A stretch of DNA of 64,000 nucleotides from MH13 sp040219355 (GCA_040219355.1 JAVJSN010000017.1:186001-250000); one strand, 5' to 3'; numbered from the stretch's first letter, positions 25,849-35,164 are shown. Numbers and translations are program-made. Notes: generated from the sequence alone by a model not told the origin.

Positions 25849-27222
25849 ATGTCCGTGCAACTTATTCAGGCAAAACAGATGCTTACGCCAAATGGTTGGC
25901 AAGCGGACATGCATGTTTGCATCGGCGACGATGGACGCATCGAGCAAGTGGGCAGGCTTAATGCCGTAACGAAAACCACAGTTGATCTGCTTCTGCCAGC
26001 ACCAACAAATTTGCACAGCCACGCCTTTCAGCGCGCTATGTCAGGCCTGACCGAAGCGCGCGGCCCCGATCCAAGCGACAGTTTTTGGACGTGGCGGCGA
26101 TTGATGTTCCGTTATCTTGATCAGCTAACGCCAGACCACGTGCAGGTTATCGCTGAAATGGTCTTTTTGGAAATGCTGGAGGCAGGATATGCCAGCGTGG
26201 CGGAGTTTCACTACCTACATCACGGCGTCGGTGGTACGCCCTACAACAACAAGGCTGAAATGTCCGAGCGCATTGTAGCAGCAGCGCAGAACACTGGGAT
26301 CGGCCTAACTCTGTTGCCCGTGCTCTATCAATTCGGTGGGTGCGACAAGCGCGCATTGGAAGGCGGACAACGTCGCTTCGGCTGCACACCAGATCAGTTT
26401 GCCCAGCTTCATGCACAGGCCGCGTCGGCGATCAAAAAAGGCGCTGATGATTTTTCCATCGGCGTAGCCCCTCACTCTTTGCGCGCCGTGAACAAGGAGG
26501 GTCTGGCCGCTGCGTTGGCGATTGTAGGCGATAAGCCGATCCATATGCATTTGGCCGAACAGGTCGCAGAGGTCGAGGAGGTCCTCGCTCATACCGGCTC
26601 GCGGCCAACAGAATGGCTGCTCGACAACCACAGTGTAGATACTGCCTGGTGCCTCATCCACTGCACGCAAATGACGCCTCAAGAAACTCGTCTCTTGGCG
26701 CAATCCGGCGCTGTCGGCGGCCTATGTCCAATAACTGAATCCAGTTTGGGTGATGGCATATTCAACGGTACCCAGTATCTGGCTGAAGGCGGCAGCATAG
26801 GGGTTGGGTCGGATTCCAACATTCACATTGCTCTGTTTGATGAGTTGCGCACGCTTGAGTATTCCCAGCGTCTTCGCGATCGCACCCGCGCTGCTTTGGC
26901 AACACAGTCCAGATCCACGGGTCGCGTTCTCTTCGAAGAAGCAGTCAAAGGCGGAGCCCAAGCCGCAGGGCGGGCATCTGGCCAAATCGCTAAGGGTGCT
27001 TGGGCTGATCTTATTGGTATCGGTGCCGACAATGCTTGGATTTGCAACAGGCAGGGTGACACGACGCTCGACAGCCTGATATTTGGCGGTCATGGACAAG
27101 CCTGCATCGAACACGTCTGGAGCGCCGGGCGCCATGTGGTCAACGATGGTCGCCATTCAGATCGAGACCGCATCATGCGAGCCTTCCAAACTATTGTTGA
27201 ACAGTTGGGCCAAGACATTTGA
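25849..27222 (+). CDS. hutF: Formimidoylglutamate deiminase
   Basis: A 457-residue amidohydrolase. The metal pair is in TNLHSHAFQRAMSG near residue 60, and further ligands lie in IHMHLAEQ and GVGSDSNIHIA. It converts N-formimino-glutamate to N-formyl-glutamate, feeding HutG, and so defines the five-step branch. The start is either ATG 25849 or GTG 25855. A GGAG at 25843-25846 is spaced better for the GTG. It is divergent from hutI and overlaps the downstream hutC by 4 nt. Confidence 0.95.
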   Translation: MSVQLIQAKQMLTPNGWQADMHVCIGDDGRIEQVGRLNAVTKTTVDLLLPAPTNLHSHAFQRAMSGLTEARGPDPSDSFWTWRRLMFRYLDQLTPDHVQVIAEMVFLEMLEAGYASVAEFHYLHHGVGGTPYNNKAEMSERIVAAAQNTGIGLTLLPVLYQFGGCDKRALEGGQRRFGCTPDQFAQLHAQAASAIKKGADDFSIGVAPHSLRAVNKEGLAAALAIVGDKPIHMHLAEQVAEVEEVLAHTGSRPTEWLLDNHSVDTAWCLIHCTQMTPQETRLLAQSGAVGGLCPITESSLGDGIFNGTQYLAEGGSIGVGSDSNIHIALFDELRTLEYSQRLRDRTRAALATQSRSTGRVLFEEAVKGGAQAAGRASGQIAKGAWADLIGIGADNAWICNRQGDTTLDSLIFGGHGQACIEHVWSAGRHVVNDGRHSDRDRIMRAFQTIVEQLGQDI

Positions 27223-27920
27223 CCACCGCTACACGCCTTTCCTGGACCGATGTCCGTGATCACATCCGTGCGCAAATCTTAAATCGAACCTATCGTCCAG
27301 GTGACAAGCTCCCGCGCGATGAGGACATCGCCAAAGACCTTGGGTGCGCGCGAAGCACGGTCCAGCGCGCCATGCAGGATTTGTCAGACGCAGGCATTGT
27401 GGAACGCAAACGCAAGGGCGGAACCCAGGTCCGCACCGACCCTGTAACCCGCACCACGCTGGACATCCCCATCACCCGCAAAGAGGTCGAACAACGTGGT
27501 GGCATCTACGGTTATCAATTATTGAGCCGCGCCATCGAAGATATTGCGCCATGGGTCAGCGCCAATTTCGCGCTCAGCCAGCCGACAAAAATGCTGCATG
27601 TTGATGCTTTGCACTTGGCCGACCAGCGCCCCTACATCTTGGAAGATCGATGGATTAGCACGGAAACCGCGCCGGAAATTCTTGCCGTCGATTTGGCAAT
27701 CAACAGCGCCAATGAATGGTTGGTGCGCAATAAGCCCTACACGCGCTGTGATTTGCGATTTTATGCCATTGAAGCTGATCGGAAGACGGCGAGCAAACTG
27801 GCGGCTCCGGTCGGCTCCGCACTTTTGGTTATCGAGCGTAGCACCTGGATTGATGAACGTCCCATTACAACGGTGCGGGCGGTGACCAAACCTGGCTATC
27901 AACTGCTAACGCAGAACTAG
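27219..27920 (+). CDS. hutC: Histidine utilisation repressor (GntR/HutC family)
   Basis: A 233-residue regulator with an N-terminal winged helix (about 8-75; RDEDIAKDLGCARSTVQRAM) and a C-terminal UTRA effector domain (about 90-230) in which GSALLVIERSTW marks the late strand. HutC proteins repress hut genes and are released by urocanate. The start is TTG overlapping the hutF stop (TTGA). Its operator is probably the palindrome at 25815-25834, giving autoregulation. No gene is evident in the following 27921-28161 interval. Confidence 0.92.
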   Translation: MTTATRLSWTDVRDHIRAQILNRTYRPGDKLPRDEDIAKDLGCARSTVQRAMQDLSDAGIVERKRKGGTQVRTDPVTRTTLDIPITRKEVEQRGGIYGYQLLSRAIEDIAPWVSANFALSQPTKMLHVDALHLADQRPYILEDRWISTETAPEILAVDLAINSANEWLVRNKPYTRCDLRFYAIEADRKTASKLAAPVGSALLVIERSTWIDERPITTVRAVTKPGYQLLTQN

Positions 27921-28161
27921 CCCGTTAGGCTGGGCGCTTTCGCTGCAACCTGCCTGACTGTGTTCTCACGCCAGCCTCAGCAAGTCTCGTTGTCTAGGAG
28001 AGCGTTTTTCGACCCCTGGCAAAACGCTGATCTTTATCAACCCTGGGCGCGTGACAGCACGGCATGGTCGTGTGGAGAAATCTACATCGTGTTCTTGGCT
28101 GACGTGTCGACGGTGCCAATCCGCATGGTTGATTTCAAGTTGAAACGACAGGAGGCAGGTG

Positions 28162-29394
28162 ATGATACAGGCGGTCCAATCGACCCTATTGGCAGTATTT
28201 ATTTCGGCTTTGCTGTTTCATCCTACCGACGCGGCTGAAACCGTTGGAGGCGACGTTTTCGAGGCTGCGGCCGATGCGTCGATCTCTGGAACGGCGGCGC
28301 GCGATGCCTTCGTTGCTGGGTTTTCAGCCTCGCTTGACGGCACTGTCGCTGGTGATGGCCATGCCGCCGGATTTGATGTCGATGTCGGTGGTTCGATCGG
28401 CGGCGATCTCTACGTCGCTGGGGCAAGCGTTTCGGTCACGTCCTCGATTGGCGAAGACCTGACCGCATCTGGATTTTCAGTGCGTCTTCGTTCGACTGGA
28501 CGTGTGGAAGGCAACGCCCGTTTGATGGCTGGTTCGCTGAGGGTTGAAGGACCGGTCTCCGGTAGCCTAATGGCGACCGGTGGCAGTATCACGCTTGATG
28601 CTCCTGTGGCGGGCGACGTGCATCTTACTGGTGGTAGTATTTCCTTTGGCGATGAGGCGCGCATCGGCGGATCGCTGGTGTATTCCGCGCCTGACGAGAT
28701 CGATATCCCTGAATCAGTGATCGCTTCTGATCGTGTCCGTTACATTGCGATGACCGGCTTTGATGGGTTTGAAAGGGTGCGCGAGGCGATGGACGATCCG
28801 CAGGAGCTGCTGTGGCCGTCGCTTGTCGCAGTCATGGCAGGGTTTGTCATCACGCTGGCTTTTTTGGTGGTGGTCGCAGCCGTTTTCTTGGCCTTCGCGC
28901 CGCGCCGTGTGGATGAAGGCTTACATGTGGCCATGGAGAGGCCAGGGCTCGTCTTGCTATCGGGTTTTCTGGCTATGGCGTTGCTGTTCGGGCTCGTGCC
29001 GGTGAGTGCCATGACGGTGATTGGTGCGCCTTTTGTGCCTATCGTTTTGCTAGGGATCGTAGCAAGTTGGGTCGCGGCTTATTTGCTTGGTGCCTACACG
29101 CTTTCCATGCGCATTGGCGGCGCGTTCGGTGCCAGCGGTGGAGCCAACGCTGCCAAACTGGTGATCCTAACCATCGGGCTACTGGTTCTAGCGATTCTCA
29201 ACTTCGTGCCGTTTATTGGCTGGATGATCAACCTTGCTGTGGTGCTCTTGGGTGCCGGTGCGATTGCGCTGATGATTGTCGGACGGATCGACTGCAAGGC
29301 ATTGTTGCCATCGCAGACTGAGCCCACACGGGACGAGCAGTTGCTGCCAGGTATTGATGATGTGGGTGAAATCAAACCTGATACCGCAAAGTGA
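28162..29394 (+). CDS. Bactofilin-like repeat protein with C-terminal membrane domain
   Basis: A 410-residue protein. A signal peptide (about 1-25, ending TDAAE) is followed by a beta-solenoid-like stretch (about 25-180) of short glycine-rich repeats such as GGSIGGDLYVAG and VAGDVHLTGGS, resembling polymer-forming bactofilin domains. The C-terminal half (about 215-385) has four or five transmembrane helices. GGAGG lies six bases before ATG 28162. Its role is not known; cell-envelope organisation is a reasonable guess because an L,D-transpeptidase gene follows immediately. No enzyme motif is visible. Confidence 0.7.
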   Translation: MIQAVQSTLLAVFISALLFHPTDAAETVGGDVFEAAADASISGTAARDAFVAGFSASLDGTVAGDGHAAGFDVDVGGSIGGDLYVAGASVSVTSSIGEDLTASGFSVRLRSTGRVEGNARLMAGSLRVEGPVSGSLMATGGSITLDAPVAGDVHLTGGSISFGDEARIGGSLVYSAPDEIDIPESVIASDRVRYIAMTGFDGFERVREAMDDPQELLWPSLVAVMAGFVITLAFLVVVAAVFLAFAPRRVDEGLHVAMERPGLVLLSGFLAMALLFGLVPVSAMTVIGAPFVPIVLLGIVASWVAAYLLGAYTLSMRIGGAFGASGGANAAKLVILTIGLLVLAILNFVPFIGWMINLAVVLLGAGAIALMIVGRIDCKALLPSQTEPTRDEQLLPGIDDVGEIKPDTAK

Positions 29395-29402
29395 GTCTCG
29401 GC

Positions 29403-29840
29403 ATGACTGGCAGGCAAGCGGCGCACAGTATTATCGTTGCTCTTGGCGTGCTCGCCGCGAGCGTCGGTTTGGCGCATGCCGCTTCGCTGAGTGTTGTTGT
29501 CGATCTGTCCGATCAGGAAATGACCGTTCGTGAGCAGTCGCGGATAGTGCACATTTGGTCAGTTTCAACCGCACGGGGCGGCTATCGCACACCGGTTGGC
29601 ACCTATCACCCGACCCGATTAGAGAGTATGTGGTATTCCACCATCTACGACAACGCTCCGATGCCGCATTCAATCTTCTTCCATCGCGGCTATGCGATCC
29701 ACGGGACCACCGAAGTTGGCAATCTTGGGCAACCTGCTTCGCATGGGTGTGTTCGGCTTCATCCCGACAATGCGCGAGTTTTGTTCAACCTGGTGCTGGA
29801 ACACGGTCGCACTGCCACTCAAATTGTCATCCAACACTGA
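29403..29840 (+). CDS. L,D-transpeptidase (YkuD family), small
   Basis: A 145-residue exported protein made of a signal peptide (about 1-27, ending AHA) and a single YkuD domain. The catalytic motif is complete: His in AIHGTTE, then SHGCVRLHP with the nucleophilic Cys. It would form 3-3 peptidoglycan cross-links or attach envelope proteins. A GTG at 29391 overlapping the previous stop is an alternative start. It is shorter than most L,D-transpeptidases and has no LysM or other wall-binding domain. Its end overlaps the convergent acyltransferase gene by 14 nt. Confidence 0.88.
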   Translation: MTGRQAAHSIIVALGVLAASVGLAHAASLSVVVDLSDQEMTVREQSRIVHIWSVSTARGGYRTPVGTYHPTRLESMWYSTIYDNAPMPHSIFFHRGYAIHGTTEVGNLGQPASHGCVRLHPDNARVLFNLVLEHGRTATQIVIQH

Positions 29841-30534
29841 CGGTTTCGCCGTTCAGCCTGTCATGCACCCGCTGACGCAGTTCAACCACTTCCTCCTGGT
29901 CGCTGCCAAAGGTTTCCCGCACACGAATTGGCGGCCCGACCCGCAGTATCACACGTGCAAAGGGGAGCGGGATTTTGAAGCGGTCCCAGCGGCGCCGTAT
30001 CGTCCAGTTGGGGTGGCTTGTAACCTGGATGGGCATCACAAGCGCCCCCATCCGCGCGGCGATGTGCAGAGCGCCTGGTTTCACTCTATGGCGCGGCCCA
30101 AGCGGACCATCCACAGCAATACCGACCAGCACTGACTGTTCGATGTCGTGGCGCTTGTCGCGAAGGACCTTGCGCATGTGATGGTAGCCTTGGCGTCCTG
30201 GTGGAAGTAGAGAAGGTGCGTAGCCAAAGGCGTGGCAGATACTGGCGATGATTTTGCCGCGAAAGGATTGGCTGGTGAAAACCGTCACCGGTCGTCCACG
30301 TGCAAGCGCAAACAAAGACAGATAGGAGCTGTGCCAAAACACGGCGACAACGGGCACGCCCGAGGCGATTTGCTCATCGACTCGTGCCAATTGGCTTGCA
30401 TCGCTGCGCCAGGTGAGTGCCAAGAGGTTCAGCAACAAAGCACCGATCTTTCCGACAAGCCTCGCACGCCAATCACTGTACTCTAAGGACGGCGCCTTGT
30501 TTTGTGCACCCTCGTCAGTCGCTGGAAGCGTCAT
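29827..30534 (-). CDS. DUF374 lysophospholipid acyltransferase-family protein
   Basis: A 235-residue protein of the DUF374 family, related to lipid acyltransferases (LPLAT superfamily). The central region FWHSSYLSL and the later AVDGPLGPRHRVKPG are the family motifs; the usual HX4D is modified to a His-containing WHSSY. It probably transfers a fatty acyl group to a membrane lipid at the inner face. Its start overlaps the GT4 glycosyltransferase stop by 4 nt (ATGA), so the two enzymes are co-translated. This suggests a glycolipid or lipid-A-like product. Confidence 0.83.
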   Translation of the reverse strand: MTLPATDEGAQNKAPSLEYSDWRARLVGKIGALLLNLLALTWRSDASQLARVDEQIASGVPVVAVFWHSSYLSLFALARGRPVTVFTSQSFRGKIIASICHAFGYAPSLLPPGRQGYHHMRKVLRDKRHDIEQSVLVGIAVDGPLGPRHRVKPGALHIAARMGALVMPIQVTSHPNWTIRRRWDRFKIPLPFARVILRVGPPIRVRETFGSDQEEVVELRQRVHDRLNGETVSVG

Positions 30535-31871
30535 GGTGAAGCAGCGTCGGATATTGGATTGTCGGGCGGCAATAAGACGGCGTCTGATACCGCACGAGCG
30601 ATGTTGGAAACGATATCAAGCTCGCTCTCCAACCTGCGCCTGGCAATCTCCCACGCGCTCGCTTCTGGCGCTTCACCCTTTCGTTCGCATGCGAGCACAT
30701 CATTGTAGAGCGCCAGAGTACGTTCCAGACAATGCTTCGTTGAAAACATACCTGCCGTCTGACGAGCAGCTTGTCTGAGTGCTTCCCGGTTCTCTGACGG
30801 TAGGTTGGCCACCCACGCTAGCGCGTCGGCGAAGGCAGGCGCATTGGCATTCTGTGGAAGCAAACGGCCGTTGATACCATCGTTCACAACCTCGCGCGCG
30901 CCAGGTGCATCAAGGGCAACGACAGGCACTCCAGCCGCCATCGCTTCAGTCAAGACCAGCCCTTGTGTTTCAGAAAACGAAGAAAAAGCGAAGACATCCT
31001 GCGCCGCATAGGCGTCCCAAAGAGCATCACCAGTTAGTACGCCGGTGAAGCGCACACGATGGCCCAATCCCTCATCAACAAAGGCTTTTTGCATCAGTGC
31101 GCGGGAAGCGCCATCGCCGGTGATCACTGCAGCTGCATTTGGTTGGCGCTTCAGCAAATCCACCAGCGCTTGGATCAGAATGTCGAGGTTTTTCTCTGGG
31201 GCCAACCGACCGATATGACCGACCACAAAAGCATCTGGTGCGAGGTTCCAGCGCTCTCGCGCACGATTACCATTGCCTGAAGAAAAGGCATCGACGTCAA
31301 TGCCCGTTGGAACAACCGTAATCGGCGCTTTAACACCGTTCGACCGAAGATGGTCAACGATGCTTTGGCTCGGCGCAATCACGTGGTCGCAAAGGTCGCA
31401 ATAGCCATGAGCGAGACTAAGAACGAGACGTTTAAGCCAATCGGAATCTTGCGCAATGTAATGGCCGTAAAGCTCGTAGCGTGTGTGGTAGGTAAAAATG
31501 ATAGGGACTTGGTAGGTCGCCGCGACACGAAGCGCCGTGTCCCCTAAGAGAAAAGGGTGATGCGTATGCACAAGATCTGGTGCGAAACCCTCAATCACCT
31601 CGCTGAGCGGCCAGTTGAGGGGCAGAGGCATGGAAAAGTCGCTGCCACCAAAGCGCTGCAATGCAACGACCCGCTCAACGCCTTCTTCTTTATCCGGAGT
31701 TCCTGGAAACTCCGGCGCCACGACCAGCACCTTGTGCCCGTGAAGCCTTAGGCCGTCGACAAGACCGCTGACGCTGCGGGCAACGCCGCCGACATGCGGA
31801 ACATACGTATTGGTGAGAATGAGGACGTTCACTGGCTTGGAATCCCCAATTGATTGAGGGCCATTTGCCAA
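30531..31871 (-). CDS. GT4-family glycosyltransferase
   Basis: A GT-B glycosyltransferase of about 446 residues. The N-terminal domain begins VNVLILTNTYVPHVGGVARS. The C-terminal domain holds GHIGRLAPEKNLD and the GT4 E-X7-E motif in SETQGLVLTEAMAAG. The pattern resembles diacylglycerol glucosyltransferases and PimB-type mannosyltransferases. The start is uncertain: TTG 31871 gives the length stated, while a GTG near 31831 would remove about 14 residues. It lies 12 bases after the host-attachment-family gene and overlaps the DUF374 gene, so all three may share the promoter with the FNR-type box at 32387. Confidence 0.87.
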   Translation of the reverse strand: MANGPQSIGDSKPVNVLILTNTYVPHVGGVARSVSGLVDGLRLHGHKVLVVAPEFPGTPDKEEGVERVVALQRFGGSDFSMPLPLNWPLSEVIEGFAPDLVHTHHPFLLGDTALRVAATYQVPIIFTYHTRYELYGHYIAQDSDWLKRLVLSLAHGYCDLCDHVIAPSQSIVDHLRSNGVKAPITVVPTGIDVDAFSSGNGNRARERWNLAPDAFVVGHIGRLAPEKNLDILIQALVDLLKRQPNAAAVITGDGASRALMQKAFVDEGLGHRVRFTGVLTGDALWDAYAAQDVFAFSSFSETQGLVLTEAMAAGVPVVALDAPGAREVVNDGINGRLLPQNANAPAFADALAWVANLPSENREALRQAARQTAGMFSTKHCLERTLALYNDVLACERKGEAPEASAWEIARRRLESELDIVSNIARAVSDAVLLPPDNPISDAASP

Positions 31872-31883
31872 CCGGTGGCCAAC

Positions 31884-32321
31884 TCAGACAACCTTTAGCA
31901 CTTTGGCAATCTCTTCAATTGGCCGGTGGACATAGTCTCCCGTAACGTCCTGCAGCACAGATTTTTGGGAGGCTGGGCTTAGATGTTGGCGCACATGACC
32001 CAGGGTTTTTGCGTCCATCATCAAGACCAGATTTAACTGAGGCGACCTTTCAATCTCCTCATTGATTTGCCTGGCGAGGTCTTTGGAAAAAGATGCTTTG
32101 TCAATCGCCTTCCAATCGGTTTGCTCGACCGTAGTGCGTCGACCGTCAGCAATGGGGTAGCGACCCGGTCGTTCGGCACCCAGTTCACCAGTGCTCTGCA
32201 TCGTTGTCTCGCTCGATGCATGAACAACCAGGTCCCAGGTTACCGCCTGCCCAACGTTCTCAAGGATCAGGTGACGCTGGCCGTCGGCAACAATCACAAG
32301 TGTGGCGTGTGGCAGTTTCAC
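31884..32321 (-). CDS. Host-attachment-protein family member (baeRF-like)
   Basis: A 145-residue protein of the family annotated as 'protein required for attachment to host cells'. It has the expected N-terminal LVIVADGQRHLILE strand, a basic middle (ERPGRYPIADGRR), and the C-terminal RQHLSPASQKSVLQDVTGD with HRPIEEIAKVL. Comparative work relates this family to eRF1-like domains, so a ribosome-associated role is possible, despite the name. No secretion signal is visible. It lies first in a probable operon with a glycosyltransferase and an acyltransferase, 65 bases from a perfect FNR-type box. Confidence 0.82.
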   Translation of the reverse strand: MKLPHATLVIVADGQRHLILENVGQAVTWDLVVHASSETTMQSTGELGAERPGRYPIADGRRTTVEQTDWKAIDKASFSKDLARQINEEIERSPQLNLVLMMDAKTLGHVRQHLSPASQKSVLQDVTGDYVHRPIEEIAKVLKVV

Positions 32322-32386
32322 GAGGGGTCTCCGCTATTGGTCTGAAGAAGCAGCCGTCACAACACCACGACCTGCGTGTCGGTGAG

Positions 32387-32400
32387 TTGACCCCTGTCAA
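32387..32400. promoter_or_regulatory. FNR/FixK-type box upstream of the host-attachment-family gene
   Basis: TTGACCCCTGTCAA matches TTGA-N6-TCAA perfectly. Its centre is about 72 bases before the start of the minus-strand gene at 32321, a distance consistent with activation from a site near -41.5 and a short leader. Confidence 0.72.
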
Positions 32401-32467
32401 CGCGAGAAACTGACCAGGAAGATCCGTTACAGTTTTTGAAGTTTGCCTACGACGCGATCTTGCCCTG

Positions 32468-32481
32468 TTGAGCAAAGTCAA
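32468..32481. promoter_or_regulatory. FNR/FixK-type box upstream of the second BMP transporter operon
   Basis: TTGAGCAAAGTCAA is a perfect TTGA-N6-TCAA dyad. Its centre is about 92 bases before the BMP gene start at 32567. It is nearly identical to the box at 44018-44031. The 245-bp gap 32322-32566 holds this box and the one at 32387, and no gene. Confidence 0.68.
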
Positions 32482-32566
32482 CGGTGCTCAGCAAACCGCC
32501 CTTAGTCTTTTTCCATCAGCCAACGGCTCAGATGCAGCCGTGATTTGCATGAGAGGGAGACTCCCA

Positions 32567-33580
32567 ATGAAACGTATGATGCTCATCGCGACCTTTTTCG
32601 CGGCCGTCGGATTGGCCACCCCGGCCAGTGCCTTTTCTGTGTGCCAGATCACCGATGTCGGCGGCATTGACGACAACAGTTTCAACCAAACAGCCTGGCA
32701 AGGGGCTTTGGACGCGCAGGAACAGCTGGGCACCACGGCGCGGTTTTTGGAAAGCCAGGCCGAGACCGATTACGAGGCCAATCTCAACTCAGTTCTTGGC
32801 GGCGACTGCGATCTGATCATCACGGTTGGATTTCTACTAGGCGAGGCGACGCAAACAGCGGCTGCGGCCAATCCCGATCAGATGTTTTCGATCGTTGATT
32901 ATGCTTACGACCCAGTCATCCCCAACGTGTTGGGACAGGTCTACGCAACCGATCAGGCAGCTTTTCTAGCTGGGTACCTGGCAGCCGGCGTGACCGAGAC
33001 TGGCGTGGTGGGCACCTTTGGCGGGATCAACATTCCACCTGTGACGATCTTTATGGATGGCTTCGCCTGGGGCATCAATCATTACAACGCTATCAATGGC
33101 ACCAACATCGCCTTGTTGGGTTGGGATCCAGAAACCCGTCAGGGGCTCTTCACCAACAATTTCGACTCCCTCGATGATGGCCGCGCGTTTGCACAAAACT
33201 TATATGATGAAGGCGCTGATATAATAATGCCTGTTGCCGGTCCGGTTGGTTTGGGGTCGGCGGCCTTGGCAGATGAACTTGGCCCAGATCGTCTGAAAAT
33301 CATTGGTGTCGACGCTGATCTCTATGAAACGGATGCGCAGAATGGCCATGTCTATCTCACATCGGTGACCAAGCGCATGGATGCGACGGTTTTCGAGGTG
33401 ATCGAACAGGCAATGGCTGGCGATTTTTCCGGAGGCGTTTTGATCGGCACCCTGGAAAACGGCGGCGTCGCGCTGGCACCGTTCCACGACATGGACGCCC
33501 TGGTGCCAGATGCCCTGCGGCAGCAGCTTGGATCGCTACAGACCCGTATCATCAGCGGCGATCTGGCAGTCGGTCCGTAG
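32567..33580 (+). CDS. BMP-family ABC transporter substrate-binding protein, Sec-exported
   Basis: A 337-residue BMP/Med-family binding protein for nucleosides. A Sec-type signal peptide (about 1-22, KRMMLIATFFAAVGLATPASA) precedes VCQITDVGGIDDNSFNQTAW, the typical mature N-terminus. GYLAAGVTETGVVGTFGG and the late GVDADLYETDAQNG are family motifs. I chose ATG 32567, preceded by GAGGGAGA, over an in-frame upstream extension to 32468 that would overlap the FNR-type box. It is the specificity component for the ATPase and permeases that follow. Its leader differs from the Tat-exported paralogue at 11458. Confidence 0.93.
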   Translation: MKRMMLIATFFAAVGLATPASAFSVCQITDVGGIDDNSFNQTAWQGALDAQEQLGTTARFLESQAETDYEANLNSVLGGDCDLIITVGFLLGEATQTAAAANPDQMFSIVDYAYDPVIPNVLGQVYATDQAAFLAGYLAAGVTETGVVGTFGGINIPPVTIFMDGFAWGINHYNAINGTNIALLGWDPETRQGLFTNNFDSLDDGRAFAQNLYDEGADIIMPVAGPVGLGSAALADELGPDRLKIIGVDADLYETDAQNGHVYLTSVTKRMDATVFEVIEQAMAGDFSGGVLIGTLENGGVALAPFHDMDALVPDALRQQLGSLQTRIISGDLAVGP

Positions 33581-33628
33581 GTCGGCTGATTCCAAAAAAT
33601 CACGATCAGGCTTCAGGGGGCGAGCGCG

Positions 33629-35164
33629 ATGGATGTTGAGCTGCGTGGTATCACCAAGCGCTTCGGCAAAGTGGTGGCCAATGAGGACGTCAACCTGTTC
33701 TTGCGCGGTGGTGAGGTTCTCGGGCTTCTTGGCGAGAACGGCGCTGGTAAGTCGACGCTCATGAACGTGCTCAGTGGCTTGTACTCACCGACAAGCGGAA
33801 CCATTCTCTTGGATGGAAAGCAGGTCACCTTCAATGGGCCAGGTGATGCTATCCGAGCGGGTATCGGCATGGTGCACCAGCACTTCATGTTGGTGCCTGT
33901 GTTCACGGTTGCGCAGAACGTGGTTCTGGGTGTTGAGCCGATTGGCAGGTTGGATCGGCTTGACCTCAACACAGCTCGGGCACAGCTGGCAGACATCAGC
34001 GAGCGTTATGGGCTCAGCGTTGACCCAGACGCCCTCATTGAAACACTGCCCGTCGGCCTGCAGCAGCGTGTCGAGATCATCAAAGTGCTGTTTCGCGCTG
34101 CTGATGTTCTGATCTTCGATGAACCGACTGCGGTGCTGACGCCGCAAGAGGTCGATGAGTTCTTTGAGATCGTGCGCACGCTGCGTGATGCAGGCAAGGC
34201 AATCGTCCTTATCACCCACAAGTTGCACGAGTTGCTTGAGATATCAGATCGGATCAGCGTGATCCGCCAAGGGCGTATCACAGGCGAGGGTGATCCCAAG
34301 GCGCTTAGCGAGGCTGATCTTGCCGAAATGATGGTTGGTCACGCGTTGGATTTCGATCTTGCAAAGTCTACGGCTGCCCCTGGTGCACCGTTAATGGAAG
34401 TCACCAACCTGCAGGTCTCTCATGATGACGGGTCAAAGGCCGTTGAGGACCTGAGTTTGGTCGTTCACTGCGGCGAGATCGTTGGCATCGCCGGAGTTCA
34501 AGGCAATGGCCAAACGGCTCTTGTCGAAGCGCTCTGGGGCGTGCGCCCAGTTGATTCTGGCCAGATCTACTATGATGGCGAGGACATCACCACGGCATCA
34601 GCACGAGCGCGCCACAGCCGAGGCATTGCGCACATTCCTGAAGATCGGCAGCGCAATGGCTTGGTGCCGAACTTCACCATCGCCGAGAATATGGTGCTCG
34701 ACACTTATTACACGTCAGCCTTCTCCAATGGGCTGTCGATGGACTGGCCTGCTGTACATGGAGCTGCAGCCCAGGCTGTGCAGACATTCGATATTCGCAC
34801 GCCATCTATTCATGAGCGGGCGGTGAACCTTTCCGGGGGTAACCAGCAACGCCTGATTGTTGCTCGTGAAATGGCGCGCGACACAAAGTTTCTGATCGCC
34901 GCACAACCAACGCGCGGACTTGATGTTGGCTCTGTCGATTACATCCATCGCCGGATTGTAGCGGCTCGCGATGAGGGTGATGGGGTGCTGATCGTTTCGT
35001 CCGAACTCGATGAGATCATGGCGCTAGCAGATCGTATTCTCGTGATGTTCAAGGGCCGCATTGTTGCAGAGTTTGATGCTTCCAAGGGCCATCCCGACAA
35101 GACCGATATTGGGTTGGCTATGGCGGGCGCGCCGCGTGCTTCTCCTACCGGGGCAGCGGCATGA
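33629..35164 (+). CDS. Nucleoside-type ABC transporter ATP-binding protein (double-domain)
   Basis: A 511-residue double ATPase. The first domain has Walker A GENGAGKST, signature LPVGLQQRVEI and Walker B VLIFDEPTAVL. The second has degenerate Walker A GVQGNGQTAL, signature NLSGGNQQRLIVA and AAQPTRGLDVGS. It is paralogous to the ATPase at 13823-15373, and its operon order (binding protein, ATPase, permease, permease) is the standard one. The stop overlaps the next start by 4 nt. It would power import of nucleosides at the inner membrane. Confidence 0.94.
   Translation: MDVELRGITKRFGKVVANEDVNLFLRGGEVLGLLGENGAGKSTLMNVLSGLYSPTSGTILLDGKQVTFNGPGDAIRAGIGMVHQHFMLVPVFTVAQNVVLGVEPIGRLDRLDLNTARAQLADISERYGLSVDPDALIETLPVGLQQRVEIIKVLFRAADVLIFDEPTAVLTPQEVDEFFEIVRTLRDAGKAIVLITHKLHELLEISDRISVIRQGRITGEGDPKALSEADLAEMMVGHALDFDLAKSTAAPGAPLMEVTNLQVSHDDGSKAVEDLSLVVHCGEIVGIAGVQGNGQTALVEALWGVRPVDSGQIYYDGEDITTASARARHSRGIAHIPEDRQRNGLVPNFTIAENMVLDTYYTSAFSNGLSMDWPAVHGAAAQAVQTFDIRTPSIHERAVNLSGGNQQRLIVAREMARDTKFLIAAQPTRGLDVGSVDYIHRRIVAARDEGDGVLIVSSELDEIMALADRILVMFKGRIVAEFDASKGHPDKTDIGLAMAGAPRASPTGAAA

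Noticed and set aside
25783..26022. An amino-terminal extension of hutI
   Set aside because: The extension would cross the divergent promoter and palindrome and overlap hutF. The ATG at 25782 gives the normal family length.
27960..28238. A 92-codon plus-strand frame between hutC and the bactofilin-like gene
   Set aside because: It has no ribosome-binding site or recognisable family and runs into the next gene, which has a strong GGAGG and a signal peptide.
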